DNA of 64,000 bases from Aspidapion aeneum (taxonomy: Eukaryota; Arthropoda; Insecta; Coleoptera; Brentidae): NCBI GenBank assembly GCA_963576565.1, contig OY755048.1, positions 4,904,501 to 4,968,500 on the forward strand, given 5' to 3'. The translations under genes and the position numbers were made by a program. This document shows positions 34,244 through 45,570 of the stretch, one piece after another. Every line of letters starts with the position of its first letter. Within the stretch, counting starts at the first letter, position 1. The notes under the pieces are model-generated. The model saw only the letters and a program-made list of their open reading frames with translations. It ran no database searches and had not been told where the DNA came from.

Positions 34244-35122
34244 AAAATATTACCTGGAAAATGGCATTCTTAAGGTATATTTGTCTCACAGCAAATTCTG
34301 TATCACAGCCCTCTTACTTATGAACTATGACATTAACCCTTGGTTACGAGACACTCAAAGCATTATTCATAAATATATATTTGACGAAATTATTAAATTT
34401 GCTACATTCTTGTCAGTAATTTAGAAAACTATAATTTAAAATGACACATTTACCTTAAAGGGTCAACCGGTTAAAATTCAACAAAAAAATAACTTAAAAG
34501 GCTTAAGTGTAAATTAAAATAAAATGTATAATTTTATCAACATTTGTAGATACAATATTTTCACATAAAGAAGACAATTTGTCTGTTAGATATTGTATTA
34601 ATGTGCCAAAGTTCCTACGCCATTTTGTGTCGGTTAAAAATTTTACAATTCACGAGGAGAGAATCATAATTTATTTTTATCCGACCACCTAAGTAATCCT
34701 TTTGTTATTATATCAAACATTTTGGTAAAGATTTGATTTTTCACCTATAAAAATTTTTAATTACATGCCTCACGTTGAAATATAAATGGCGGAATTTTTA
34801 TAAATTAATTTTTTCCGATTAATAACTTATTTATAAACCATATGCTAGGTTAGAATTTTTTGTTTAAAAAGTTTAATTTTTGTTTTTGATGCGTAGATGC
34901 TATTTTTTCTATTGATTCATATATTATTTATTATAAACTAGAGCTTGATAAATTTCCTCTCCAAAAAATCCAATTCTTGAATCCGCGCCAATACATTTCT
35001 CGAATTTATTGGCTTCCGCTCAATCTAAATTGAGGAAGACATTTCCAGTAGCCATAATAACATTCATTTTTAATCAAAAAAATATCTTGGTAGTATTAAG
35101 TATATTATCTAACATGTTTTTT
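34244..35122. other. No gene; duplicated AT-rich DNA
   Basis: Matches 29045-29947 of unit A apart from a ~20-bp loss near 34935. Nothing else recognised. Confidence 0.5.
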
Positions 35123-35261
35123 TAGCTCACACATATACTATATTATAGTAGTGTGAGCTATGGTGATCCTAATTTTTTCGAGAAAAAAAAAGTTGCTCCG
35201 ATTTAAAAATTTTTTATATATCTTTGCGTTTCAGATGATTTTGAAACTTTTTTGTTGCGCC

Positions 35262-35295
<34 letters not shown>

Positions 35296-35856
35296 ATGTC
35301 TGTCTGTAACGACCAACGCGCATAACTCAAAAACTGCTTGGCCGATTATAATGAAATTTGGTACCTGGGCTGGGTCTTGGGTCGAGATGGTCCCATTTAA
35401 AAATGAACAAAATCCACCGAACACAAACCAAATAAAAGGGTGGGGGTAGATTTCAAAAATTAGAGTTTATGTGAAAATATGGCGTGTGTGATATCAAACG
35501 AAAGGTAATTGAGTCTGCAGTTAAAAAAAAATACATTTGAAATTATTTTAAAAAAAAGAGTGGGGGTATATTTTAAAAATTAGAGTTTAAGTGAAAATAT
35601 GGCGTGTGTGATATCAAACGAAAGGTAATTGAGTCCGGAGTTTAACAAAATACATTTTAGTTTTTTGTTTTTTTTAAGGGTGGGGGTAGATTTCAAAAAT
35701 TTGAGTCAAAACATGGCTTGTGTGGTATCAAACAAAAGGTAATTTAGTCTGGAGTTGAATAAAATATATTTCAGTTTTTAGTTATATTAGCTCACATGTA
35801 CACTATAACTATAGTACCTAGTGTGAGCTTAGGGGCCCATATATTGGCAGAGTATT
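35123..35856 (+). mobile_element. Family H element, full copy 4, with empty site in unit A
   Basis: Complete copy with a short CTGT tract (35262-35308) and three ~110-bp units. Left flank 'aacatg' plus T-run, right flank T-run plus 'aaacgctg'; unit A at 29934-29956 has 'aacatg', eight T, 'aaacgctg' with no element. The T counts show no duplication beyond what a cut between two T would give. This defines the ends as TAGCTCACA... and ...GGCAGAGTATT within the uncertainty of the T-run. Its left hairpin (TAGCTCACACATATAC) differs from copy 2, so it is an independent insertion. Confidence 0.9.
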
Positions 35857-36140
35857 TTAAACGCTGTATTATAATGTCGTGCTTATCTGATATTTACGAC
35901 TCCAGGGGCGCACTTATAGAAATACCTTAGTTGTTAAGAATTTTACAAAAATGTTTGTTTTGAAAATTTTGGAAAGAGACCTCAATTTACGAACGCTCCT
36001 AGCCGTAACATTTATCACATGTAGTGATACACCGATTAAAAGGAAATTTCATTATTCACCGTAAAGTTAACAACATATTTTGTTGTAAGAAGCTTATTTT
36101 TTAAAAAAATTGGATAAAACATGAAACAAAACTGCTGGTG

Positions 36141-36918
36141 TTTGGTGATTTTCATTTAAAATAAAATTTTATTAGCCACGACGAAGTATTAACCATATTT
36201 TTGTATAACAAGCTTGGTTTTTAAGAAAATTGAATAAAATATTTGACAGACAATTTTTTTACGGAAGTCGCTGGCGAGTTTGTTATAGGTGAAACCCCAC
36301 CGAGTTACACATTGTTAAAAAGGAAATTTTACTGTCTACAATAAAGTGTAATACAGATATTTCCATGTTAAGCTTGTTTTCTGAGAAAATTAGATAAAAA
36401 TTAAATTATAAACATTATTTTGTGATTTTTAAAAAATTGTATAATTTACCAACGACTCTGGAGTTTTAAATATGAAACTAATATGACATTGTTATACAGC
36501 ACCTAAAAGGACCTTTTATTGGCTACAATAAAGTATTAACACTTTTCTCCTGTGGAGCTTGTTTTTTTTAAAAATCGAATAAATTATGCGAAAAACATGG
36601 TGTTTTTTAAGCTTTCTTAAATTACTATAATGAACGAACGCCACTGGCGCGTTTGTCATCATAGAAGCGAATTTTATTGTCTGCAATAAAAATGTATTAC
36701 ACATTTTTCCGTTAAAAGCTTACTATTAGAGGAAATTTAAAAAAAAAACTAAAAATACAGAATTAAGAGCATCTTAAGGGGTCTGGGGGAAGGGGGGTCT
36801 GGCGGTTTTAGCAGCTAAATTAAAGAAACCTAATATGATTTTTTTTTGGGTATACAATTATACATTTGGAATGCATACCCGTTTCAAATTGAGCTTTGTG
36901 CCATATTGGCCACCATCG
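36141..36918. repeat. Module-repeat block of unit B, left part
   Basis: Collinear with 30702-31664 of unit A without the pogo MITE. Same phrases ('gcgagtttgttataggtgaa', 'aaagtattaacacttttctc'). No gene. Confidence 0.6.
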
Positions 36919-37821
36919 CACAGTGCGGACTCCTGTGGGCAATATTCGAAAAACTGACGTTACATTTTAAAAGTTTTAATATTGCAAAAGTATAGATAAA
37001 TGCCCAGTTTATCTGTAATCATAACCTATTTTTTAGCCACACTTGCGAAAGTGAACAAAATAAATAGTTAAAGTCGTAATTTTAAAACAGGTACAAAAAA
37101 ATCGTATAAAATACCTATCAGAAAATTAATTTTACTGGTTCTGCATTTAAGTATAAAAAAAAATTTCTTTAAGTATTTTAGTATTACTGTAGCTACATAC
37201 AATTTTTTCTTCTCGGGATAAAAGTGCCACTTAAGTCCCTAAGAAGATAATATACTAGTTTATCACTTTTCTTTACTTTTAGAACCCATAAGCATAAAAA
37301 ATTCAACCCTTGTTGGGTTTAGAAGAATGTTCTGACAAAAATAACCAGATTCTAAATAAGGCATCATTAAATTTTTGCAAAAGTCTCAGTCTCAAAGACG
37401 ATACAAAATTTATTTTCAAAACCGTTATTTCGAACGGTTAAATAAAGATATTATATCTGTGAAATTTTGTTATAAAACGGATTCAGAAAAATCAAAAATA
37501 CAGATTCGGAAATAGAGGCCGTACCCAGACCGAGTCGTGGACGGCCTAAAACGGCTTTCTTAGAATCATCTTTAAGAACAAAGAAACTGAGGGTGCAATG
37601 GGTGTGTGTATGGTAAAAATAATTATTTTGGGGTTGCTAATTTAATTTTTCTAGAACGGACTTAGCCCCCCAAGCTTTCCTAACTACGCCAATGAATCCG
37701 AATAAAAAAAATAATTTTAGTTTAATTTCTAACACAAAAGTAAATTGATTTTTATTTTTAACGTCACTGCAGGTTAAACTGAATGTACTTTAATTTATTT
37801 TTTTAATATTTTAAATAAAAT

Positions 37822-37867
<46 letters not shown>

Positions 37868-37994
37868 AAAAAGTTTTACTTATTTTACCCTTTAGACTAC
37901 ACTTTATCACATACCCTATACAAAAATTAACTTTTTTGAAAAACAACAAAGATATTGAATATTGTCCAAAAACCCTATTTTTGTCCGCACTGTG
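36919..37994. mobile_element. Transib-like element, 1076 bp, non-autonomous
   Basis: Perfect 12-bp terminal inverted repeats CACAGTGCGGAC, weaker similarity further in ('caatattcg' and 'caatattca'). Target duplication CATCG at 36914-36918 and 37995-37999. Unit A has the intact empty site 'ccaccatcggcgg' at ~31654-31666. A 5-bp TSD with ends starting CAC is the known signature of the Transib superfamily, from which RAG1 and the V(D)J signal heptamer are thought to derive; these ends equal the heptamer consensus CACAGTG. No transposase is encoded; the interior is AT-rich and contains an (AT)n tract. Other CAC-ended superfamilies (CMC) make 2-4-bp duplications, so Transib is the best fit. Confidence 0.75.
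37824..37864. repeat. (AT)n microsatellite
   Basis: About 20 AT dinucleotides inside the Transib-like element. Confidence 0.95.
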
Positions 37995-37999
37995 CATCG

Positions 38000-38790
38000 G
38001 CGGTATTAGCAGGTAAATCTAGTATAATATAATTTGTTGGTTATAAAATTATACATAGGTATTGAATGCATACCTGTGTCAAATTGGGCTTTACAGTGTC
38101 AATTTAAAATTTCGGTGTCATGTTGGCCGCTATCATATCTCAGCCCCTGTCAACATTTCAGGGTTTGACTCGCTAGCGACATCCGTAAATAGGGGTCTTT
38201 AAAATTAGAACAAAATGCTTTTTTTACATGTTTTATTCAATTTTCTTAAAAACCAAGCTCTTTATCAAAAAATGTGTATCATACTTTGTCGTAGATTATA
38301 AAGTTTTCTTTTAAAAGGTTAAAGGGCCAAAGTTATTTTACAATATACCGTTTCAGTGGTATCCTCAAATTTAAAGTAATTTTTGAAAATCACCATTAAT
38401 TTTTTCACATGATTTATCCATTTTTTTTAAAACTAAGCTTCTTCTGACAAAATTTTCTTTTAAACAGTGTGTAACATAATGTGATAAATGTTATAGCTAA
38501 CTCTCCAGGGGCGTCCGTAAATTGGGTTCACTTTAAAAAATTACCAAAAAACCATTTTTGTAAAAATAAAATTAGAAACCAAGGTCAGTAGGATAGAATA
38601 AAGTAAAAAGTCAAGTTTTTTCCTATAAAGCTTAGTTTTTTTTAAATAATAGACAAAATATGTAACGAAAAGTGATTATTTTTTATTTTTGAAAACTTAT
38701 AAGTCCCAAATTAAAACACACCGATTAAAAGAAAATTTAAGATTCCACAATAAAGTATACTACACATTTTTTCGCAAGAAATATAGTTCT
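38000..38790. repeat. Module-repeat block of unit B, right part
   Basis: Collinear with 31666-32483 of unit A, ending at the duplication's right edge 'aaatatagttct'. Beyond it the sequence changes to 'tgacaaatttttat', another module-family phrase ('aatcccaatttacagacgc'). Confidence 0.6.
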
Positions 38791-39409
38791 TGACAAATTT
38801 TTATAAAAATAATCCCAATTTACAGACGCAACTGAAGCGCTAGTGTCCGACCAGAATAAAATGAGGCGCAAATGGGATGGCTCAACTCAATCAATCTCCC
38901 TCTGTTTACTGCACTTTGGTCTTGTTGGGTGGTCATCATTTTTAGCAAATTTACCATGAACAAAATTTTAATAATACAAGAAAAGACCGTACTCATCTGG
39001 TACGTTACGAAATCCTGGTCATAATTCACACCCTTTTATTGGGTTTCTATTGTTAACGGTGGGCTGAAAGCGACCCTGGCCCGTTCACAATTCACACCCT
39101 TTATTTATTATTGTTAACATACAAACTCTACACCATTAAAAAGAAACAGTGGCATATTATTTACTATTTTTGAATTTTTATTAAAACTGTGTGGAGTTCC
39201 AATTTTAAAAATATAACGAATGGTTTCGGATTTTTTCAATTTTTAGAAAGTCAATTGGTATTTTTTTGAGTTTCTAGGTTCGTACGCACCTACCTAATGA
39301 AATAGGTAGGTCCCTATATAATATAATAAATAAAGAAATTTTGTAAAAAATATTTATATTTAAGAAAAATAAGGTATGGAGTTTTCTAGCAAAAAAGGCT
39401 TAGGAGGAG
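38791..39409. other. No gene seen
   Basis: 38800-38850 continues a module phrase. A direct repeat 'cacaccctttt..tttattgttaac' occurs near 39026 and 39091. Otherwise AT-rich. Confidence 0.4.
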
Positions 39410-39695
39410 TACGTTTTTAGCAAAAATGCAGTCTGTATTTCTTACCCTTGACGCGTTTCGGTCTTAGCGACCATAATCATAAGGGCTTAAACAAAGTGTC
39501 GAAGTGAAAAAACAGACAAATTTAAATTAAGTTAATGTTCGTTTTATTAAAATTGGATGTAATTTAAGTTAAGATGATGTGGCGTTTGCAAGAAGGACTT
39601 CTTCGACACTTTGTTTAAGCCCTTATGATTATGGTCGCTAAGACCGAAACGCGTCAAGGGTAAGAAATACAGACTGCATTTTTGCTAAAAACGTA
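39410..39695. mobile_element. Perfect hairpin MITE, 95-bp arms, 96-bp loop
   Basis: 39410-39504 and 39601-39695 are exact inverted copies over 95 bp, including 'gacgcgtttcggtcttagcg' and 'accataatcataagggctta'. The outermost bases are TA on both sides, which could be a TA target duplication (element 39412-39693). The lack of any mismatch in the arms points to recent insertion or gene conversion. No protein. A transcript through it would fold into a long double strand. Confidence 0.85.
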
Positions 39696-39889
39696 GTTTA
39701 ATTTCGCCGTTAAGAATTCAGTGTGAAGCAAAGGACCCCAACTCACTATACATCTAGTTAAAAATGCTCCATCTAGGAGAGTACAACAATGCAATAAAAA
39801 ATTAATACCTAATAATGATGAATTAAAAAAGTATAGCACGCCAGTGGACAGAGAAAAATAACGGTTATTGTGCCTCATTTTATTTTGGC

Positions 39890-40175
39890 CGGACAATACT
39901 TCCTTCTCCTACCTTATCGACCAATACATTCCTGAAAAGAGAATTTTCTTCTCTAGAAAAAATCCTCTGCCCAATTTTAGCAAAAAAGGTTAGTTCTCGA
40001 GAAAATTGAATAAAACCTAAGAAATCCATGATTTGTGGGGCTTAGGGAGGGTTTTCTCAGTTCTTGTTAACATTTCGGGGAGAGGGGGCAAACGAGATAT
40101 TCAGATTCAGAAGGATTGGGGAAATGATTATTTGGCAAAAAGTAATATAAAATGCTTCAAGAAACTTAAATTTTT
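39890..40175. repeat. Module-repeat fragment with leader
   Basis: Collinear with 15110-15400: 'cgaccaatacattcctgaaa', 'aaaaaaggttagttctcgag', 'cgagatattcagattcag', 'aaaaagtaatataaaatgct'. Confidence 0.6.
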
Positions 40176-41247
40176 TTAGTTATTTTTTCACTGGAAAAAT
40201 GGAGATCTTTTTCAGATTTTTTGCCTTGACCAAAAATTTATAGAATGTTTAAGACCAAATTCCCCATATGTTCATCGGTAAGGCGAAGTTAAGGACTTGT
40301 ACGATCGCTGGCTGAAACTGAGTTTTGAAATTGATTACTTTAAACCTAGCTTTAATGGTCGTTCGATTTGCAAATTCTCTTGAGCTTAACGCAGTGAAAT
40401 ACACAGCTTATAGCTGGAAAACTTTGCAAATTATAGGCGCGGTTTTCAGCACCTCTGAAATGGTCTTGAATGGTAAGTGATTCATTAAACGAGCTTTTCA
40501 CATTTAAAGCGTTAGTACAGTGTTTCGGCTAAAGATAGTGAGTGAATATACTCTGGAACTTTCCCAAAACTTCCGCGAAGAGCATACAACTTCGAATTAA
40601 CATTGAGCCATATGGTCCATATGTGCTGGAGAATTAGTATTAATGGAATTTGCTCATTTAATGTGAGGAAATACATCAACTTATAAACTCCACATCATAA
40701 TTTTTTAGATACCTTTTTGGCAGTCATTAGCTGTTTACCATAACAAATAGCATAGGACGACGAAAAAAATTTGTAAACAGTTCTCTAAAAAATAATGATA
40801 TGAACATTATAGCTGTAAAAATCAATGGCGTACACCAAAAAAAAATTATATCAAAACTAGGAAACGTTTACTCGATAATATTATTTTCTTGGGAAACAAC
40901 CAGTCAACTGCTTCGGCTCGGTTCGACGTCTACTTTTCAATAAATATTTAATTTTTCTCGATATCTAGTTTTGAAAAGAGACTCAAAACAAAAAAAAAAT
41001 TAAATCAACTTTTTGAGTTTCCTTTGGTATATTGTTTTACCTAAAGAAAAACCTTTATTAAAATTAAACAAAGAATCTAAAATCTTCTTGAATTGAAATC
41101 ATGACATCAATTAGAAAGCTATATTTTCTTGATTGAAGAATCAAGTACAGTAGGCATTTTTACAAACAAGATATTCTTTCTCTTAAATTAAAACCCAATT
41201 TTTTTTACTTAAAACAAACGGTACCGCAATTTGAAATATTCTATAAT
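40176..41247. other. No gene seen
   Basis: AT-rich without frames, element ends or repeats that I can recognise. Confidence 0.4.
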
Positions 41248-42634
41248 TCAAACAAGTTTCGTGGCTAATCAGGCAAAAAGGAGTTTTTGTTTCCCTCATA
41301 TTTTTCCGTGGGTGGCCTGAAAGCTTAACCTCACGGGGGTCCAAGATCTAATGGACACCTAATAAGTGTTGACAGTTAACTGTTTCGTCCTTATGGGACT
41401 CATCAGAACACTGCTGGTCAATGTGACAAATCTTGCGACGTAAATTAGACTGTTTTGTCTCTAATTAAATGTAAATAGTGAGAAAACTATCACAAGAAGC
41501 GCCATCTACCGAGATACGAGAGAAACAAAAAACAAAAGCAGGCGAAACACTGCTATACAATATCGATCAATGAAAAGATCGAATGCAAATAAAAGAAAAC
41601 AACTATAGTCCGTGACCTACGACAGTTCTTTGTCTTTCAGGCCGAATCAACGCATATTGCATTTTTACCTGTCATCAAGACAGTGAGCGTCAATCAACGG
41701 AATTTTTAAGCTAAATAATACCAAATAACAAACGTGGAATTTCGTACCCGTGAATTCAATATCAAACAAGTTTCGTGGCTAATCGGGCAAAAAGGAGTTT
41801 TTGTTTGCCTCATATTTTTCCGTGGGTAGCCTGAAAGCTTAACCTCACGGGGGTCCAAGATCTAATGGACACCTAATAAGTGTTGACAGTTAACTGTTTC
41901 GTCCTTATGGGACTCCTCAGAACACTGCTGGTCAATGTGACAAATCTTGCGAAGTAAATTAGACGGTTTTGTCTCTAATTAAATGTAAATAGTGAGAAAA
42001 TTATCGCAAGAAGCGCCATCTACCGAGATACGAGAGAAACAAAAAACAAAAGCAGGCGAAACACTGATATACAATATCGATCAATGAAAAGATCGAATGC
42101 AAATAAAAGAAAACAACTATAGTCCGTGACCTACGACAGTTCTTTGTCTTTCAGGCTGGATCAACGCGTATTGCATTTTTACCCGTCATCAAGACAGTGA
42201 GCGTCAATCAACGGAATTTTTATGCCAAATAATACTAACAAACGTGGAATTTCATACCCGTGAATTCAAAATCAAACAAGTTTCGTGGCTAATCGGGCAA
42301 AAAGGAGTTTTTGTTTCCCTCATATTTTTCCGTGGGTAGCCTGAAAGCTTAACCTCACGGGGGTCCAAGATCTAATGGACACCTAATAAGTGGTGACAGT
42401 TAACTGTTTCGTCCTTATGGGACTCCTCAGAACACTGCTGGTCAATGTGACAAATCTTGCGAAGTAAATTAGACGGTTTTGTCTCTAATTAAATGTAAAT
42501 AGTGAGAAAATTATCGCAAGAAGCGCCATCTACCGAGATACGAGAGAAACAAAAAACAAAAGCAGGCGAAACACTGCTATACAATATCGATCAATGACAA
42601 GATCGAATGCAAATAAAAGAAAACAACTATAGTC
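41248..42634 (+). repeat. Satellite array, three ~510-bp units
   Basis: Unit starts 'tcaaacaagtttcgtggcta' at 41248, 41762 and 42272 (spacings 514 and 510). Each continues with 'agcttaacctcacgggggtc', 'ctgtttcgtccttatgggac', 'gaagcgccatctaccgagat' and 'gatcgaatgcaaataaaaga'. The last unit stops at 'aacaactatagtcc', about 130 bp short of a full unit. Units differ at only a few positions. No coding capacity. Confidence 0.9.
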
Positions 42635-42700
42635 CTTTTTGCCCGATTAGCCACGAAACTTGTTTGATTTTTAAATTCACGGGTACGAAATTCCACGTTT
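42635..42700 (-). repeat. Inverted start of a satellite unit
   Basis: Directly after the third unit, 'tttttgcccgattagccacg' through 'ttcacgggtacgaaattcca' is the reverse complement of the unit boundary region (for example 41733-41793). The array thus ends in a head-to-head switch. Confidence 0.85.
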
Positions 42701-42779
42701 GGAAATATTTTATGTTATTTAAAGTGAACTCTATTTTCTCTATACTAGAATTTTGGTTATGTAGTCATGGGTTATCGAG

Positions 42780-43763
42780 TAGCCATTAAGTTTATCATAT
42801 AACCAATAACTACATATAGTTCAGGCCCTATATCTGAGGTTCAAGCGATATGCTGATTTTAATCACAAAGTTTATAGCCCATAGGCTCTATACTTTGTGG
42901 TTCCAACATGGTTATCTTAAATGAAGATTCAAGTGTATACCAAATTTGACCATTTTTGGTGCGTCTATGCTAGATCTACCGCTGCCTTGAGTGGATATAC
43001 ATCGTTAGAAAGGAAATTTCTTAAACCAGACATGTAAGACAATAACATTCAAGATAATTAAAAAAAAATATTGTTTTTTCCACACCTCTCAAATATTTAA
43101 AGGCATATAAAAGGTGCGCCACTGATGTAAGGGGAGCGTGTTATGGATCGTTAGAGACGCCTTTTGGTCAGCCTCAATAACCATTACTTAGTTGTTTTTG
43201 ACCAAGTTAAAAGTTTTCAAATAATTAGAAAAATACTGTAAAAGATCACTTTTGAGGGGGGCGAGAGAGTGGATGTCCCTTCTCCCAATTTAAATGAATT
43301 CAACTCGAAAAATTAAATTTTAAGTTAATACTAATCCAAAATTTTTATTAGTATTAGTATTATTTACTCAGTTACACAAATTAAGGATTTCTACAAACAC
43401 ATTTATTTTTATTTCAAGGCGGCTACTTTATAAAGTTATGTCTTACGTATTAAATATTTATCTGTATATAATAGGTTTTTGAACAAAAATACTTTTTTGA
43501 AAAAAAAAACAAAGGGTTAAGGATACAAAATGCCAAAAGAAAAATAAAAAAACATATTTTAAACATTTTGCCTTTTCTTAGGCCTATGAAACGTGCACCA
43601 CTGACTTAAGAGGGTACTAAGGTACATGGTTAAAAATAAATTTTATCCGCTTGCAAAATCTTTAGAATATTTTTAGAAAAGTTAGACCGTTTTCGAGTTA
43701 TTAGCAAAAAACCGTCAAAAAGCAAGTTATGGGGGGGAAACACACCCAGGCCAGGGTTGGGGG
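42780..43763. repeat. Foldback-family copy, one arm recognisable
   Basis: Reverse-complement collinear with the element at 50.1-52.0 kb: centre 43083-43400 matches the inverse of ~51110-51440 ('ggtgcgccactgatgtaagg', 'ctcagttacacaaattaagg'); right arm 43400-43763 matches the arm at 51476-51850 ('aaacacatttatttttattt', 'cgttttcgagttattagcaa'). The left arm is not clearly present. A family H fragment abuts on the right. Confidence 0.6.
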
Positions 43764-43812
43764 GGCGTTGGTCGTTACAGACAGACATACAGACATACAG
43801 ACATACAGACAT

Positions 43813-43858
<46 letters not shown>

Positions 43859-43997
43859 GGCGCGACAAAAAAGTTTCAAAATCATCTGAAACGCAAAGAT
43901 ATATACACATTTTTGAAATCGGAGCAACTTTTTTTTTCTCGAAAAAATTAGGATCACCATAGCTCACACTACTATAGTATAGTATATGTGTGAGCTA
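43764..43997 (-). mobile_element. Family H fragment (5' part)
   Basis: Minus-strand left part: 'gcgttggtcgttaca', CTGT tract (as ACAG, 43781-43858), 'aaacgcaaagatatat', 'cgaaaaaattaggatcacca' and the terminal hairpin with TAGCTCACACATATAC. It stops inside the block after the CTGT tract, joined to a G-rich scrap of the foldback family. Confidence 0.85.
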
Positions 43998-44344
43998 ATA
44001 ATAAGGCTTTAATAACAATTTTTTTGTTATAATTTAAATCTTAGTTAAATAAAATAATAATACGTTCTGAACACCGGTTAAGAGCAAAACAGCACCATAA
44101 ACACAAAAATACAACCGTAAAGTTTTAAAAAATTATACCTAGTAATTGAAACTCCATGCAGTGTTTAAGGCTAAAATTAAAAATGTATTAACCGCGTTTC
44201 GAAATACGTAAGATTGATGAATTCTGGCCACCTGGAAAATACCATGTGTGTGGTTATCGTGAAAAGTAAAGAAAAATATATACTAAACCAAGTATGTTTG
44301 TTGTTTAATTGTTGTTAGTTATAAAATTTATAAATAAACTTAGA
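43998..44344. other. No gene; possible LTR remains
   Basis: Lies just before the first Gypsy-like coding scrap and includes a run 'ttataaaatttataaataaa' that could be part of an LTR promoter, but I found no second LTR copy, so the call is open. Confidence 0.3.
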
Positions 44345-45570
44345 ATAGGCTTTTTACTACAATTTGATTCGCATTCGAATGAAAAAGTTTTTTCACAAAG
44401 TAAGTAGGTTCAGACCAGAGAGGCTGGAAACCGATCCAGATTCCACTACAACATCCAAAGAATTCAAGCAGTGGTTCAAGCCAATCAACGAAAGACAACA
44501 CACTAGAATATAAAGATAAGAACATGCTTTTTTGTTCAGCATATTATCTATGAATAAATAAGTGAAGCAAAAACTAATTCTGATGCTTTAGCTATTCTCA
44601 AAAATTTATGTGTAAACAGATCGATTCCAACTGAAATTTTTGCCACATAACATAACATCTTTTGTCCACACGAAATCAACAAATAATTGAATCTATAGAT
44701 AATACTGTAACTAATAAATTGTTTGATCTTCATTCTTTCTTTAAGTTATCCAGGTATAACTCGTATGTATCACTTTCTTAAGGTACGAATTTTTTCTTAT
44801 TCTCTTGAGTCTATCAAAGAAGTGACCTCTGCATGTTCAATTTGTGCCGAATACAAACCAAGATTTTATAAAAATGCAGAAGAAGAAAACATTTAGTAAC
44901 GGCAACAGCACCTTTTAACACGGATCACCTAACAAGATCCGTGCTTTTAAAATGCTTAACATCGATTTTAAAGAACTTATATTATTATATTCATGGACTT
45001 TTTGGTAAAGATACATCCATCAAGTGAAATAACAATGTAACGTCTGAGTAAATTGTTTTCTTTTTTTGGGATGCCGGCTTATAATATTCTGATCGAGACG
45101 TAAGTTTTACATCAATTATCTGCACTCAAAATGTATTGCTTAAAGTAGTACAACACCTTATAATTCAGCTAGAAATGGGCAAGTAAAGGGATATGGAAAG
45201 CTGCCAGTGTTGCACTAAAAACTAGAAATTTAGATACTTGTAAATAGGAAATGGTATTACCAGATGCATTGCACTCTATAGGGAATTTGCTGTACACGGC
45301 TACTAATTGCACTTCCCATGAACGTATTTGTCCATTAGCATCAATCAACTAGCAGAATATTAATTCCGACTTGGTTAAAAAATTTAGACAAACTATTGCT
45401 AAACAAAACTAAGTCGACCCTTCGGCAGAAGAAGTTAAATTTTTTGAAGCAAATCCCGATTATGCACCAATAAGATACCAGAATGAAAGAAAAAAAATAT
45501 CGCGTCAACCAAATATTTAGCTCCAAGAGGAGATTTTCTTCTACTTGATTCAGAAGATGATCCTAATGAA
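44345..45570 (+). pseudogene. Ty3/Gypsy retrotransposon remnant: gag scraps and integrase
   Basis: Several frames together show a decayed Gypsy polyprotein. 44400-44500 resembles a gag N-terminus (R-L-E-T-D-P-D-S-T, S-K-E-F-K-Q-W-F). 44580-44690 has A-I-L-K-N-L as in gag. From ~44760 integrase follows: Y-H-F-L-K-V-R then S-I-K-E-V and C-S-I-C-A-E (zinc finger), L-N-I-D-F-K (catalytic core start), L-F-G-M-P, T-P-Y-N-S-A-R-N-G-Q, A-L-K-T-R-N-L, and the C-terminal K-Y-L-A-P-R-G-D. Protease, RT and RNase H are missing between gag and integrase, so the copy is internally deleted and has many frameshifts. It continues at 47102 beyond an inserted LINE. Confidence 0.75.

Noticed and set aside
36919..37994. 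True recombination signal with 12/23 spacer and nonamer
   Set aside because: Only the heptamer matches. No nonamer of the expected sequence, sense and spacing is present at both ends.
41248..42634. CRISPR-like array
   Set aside because: Repeat units are ~510 bp and contiguous without short spacers; this is satellite DNA in a eukaryotic context.
42780..43763. Loop inversion between the two foldback copies (43 kb versus 51 kb)
   Set aside because: On checking, centre and arms are collinear when the whole 51-kb copy is reverse-complemented, so it is simply in opposite orientation.
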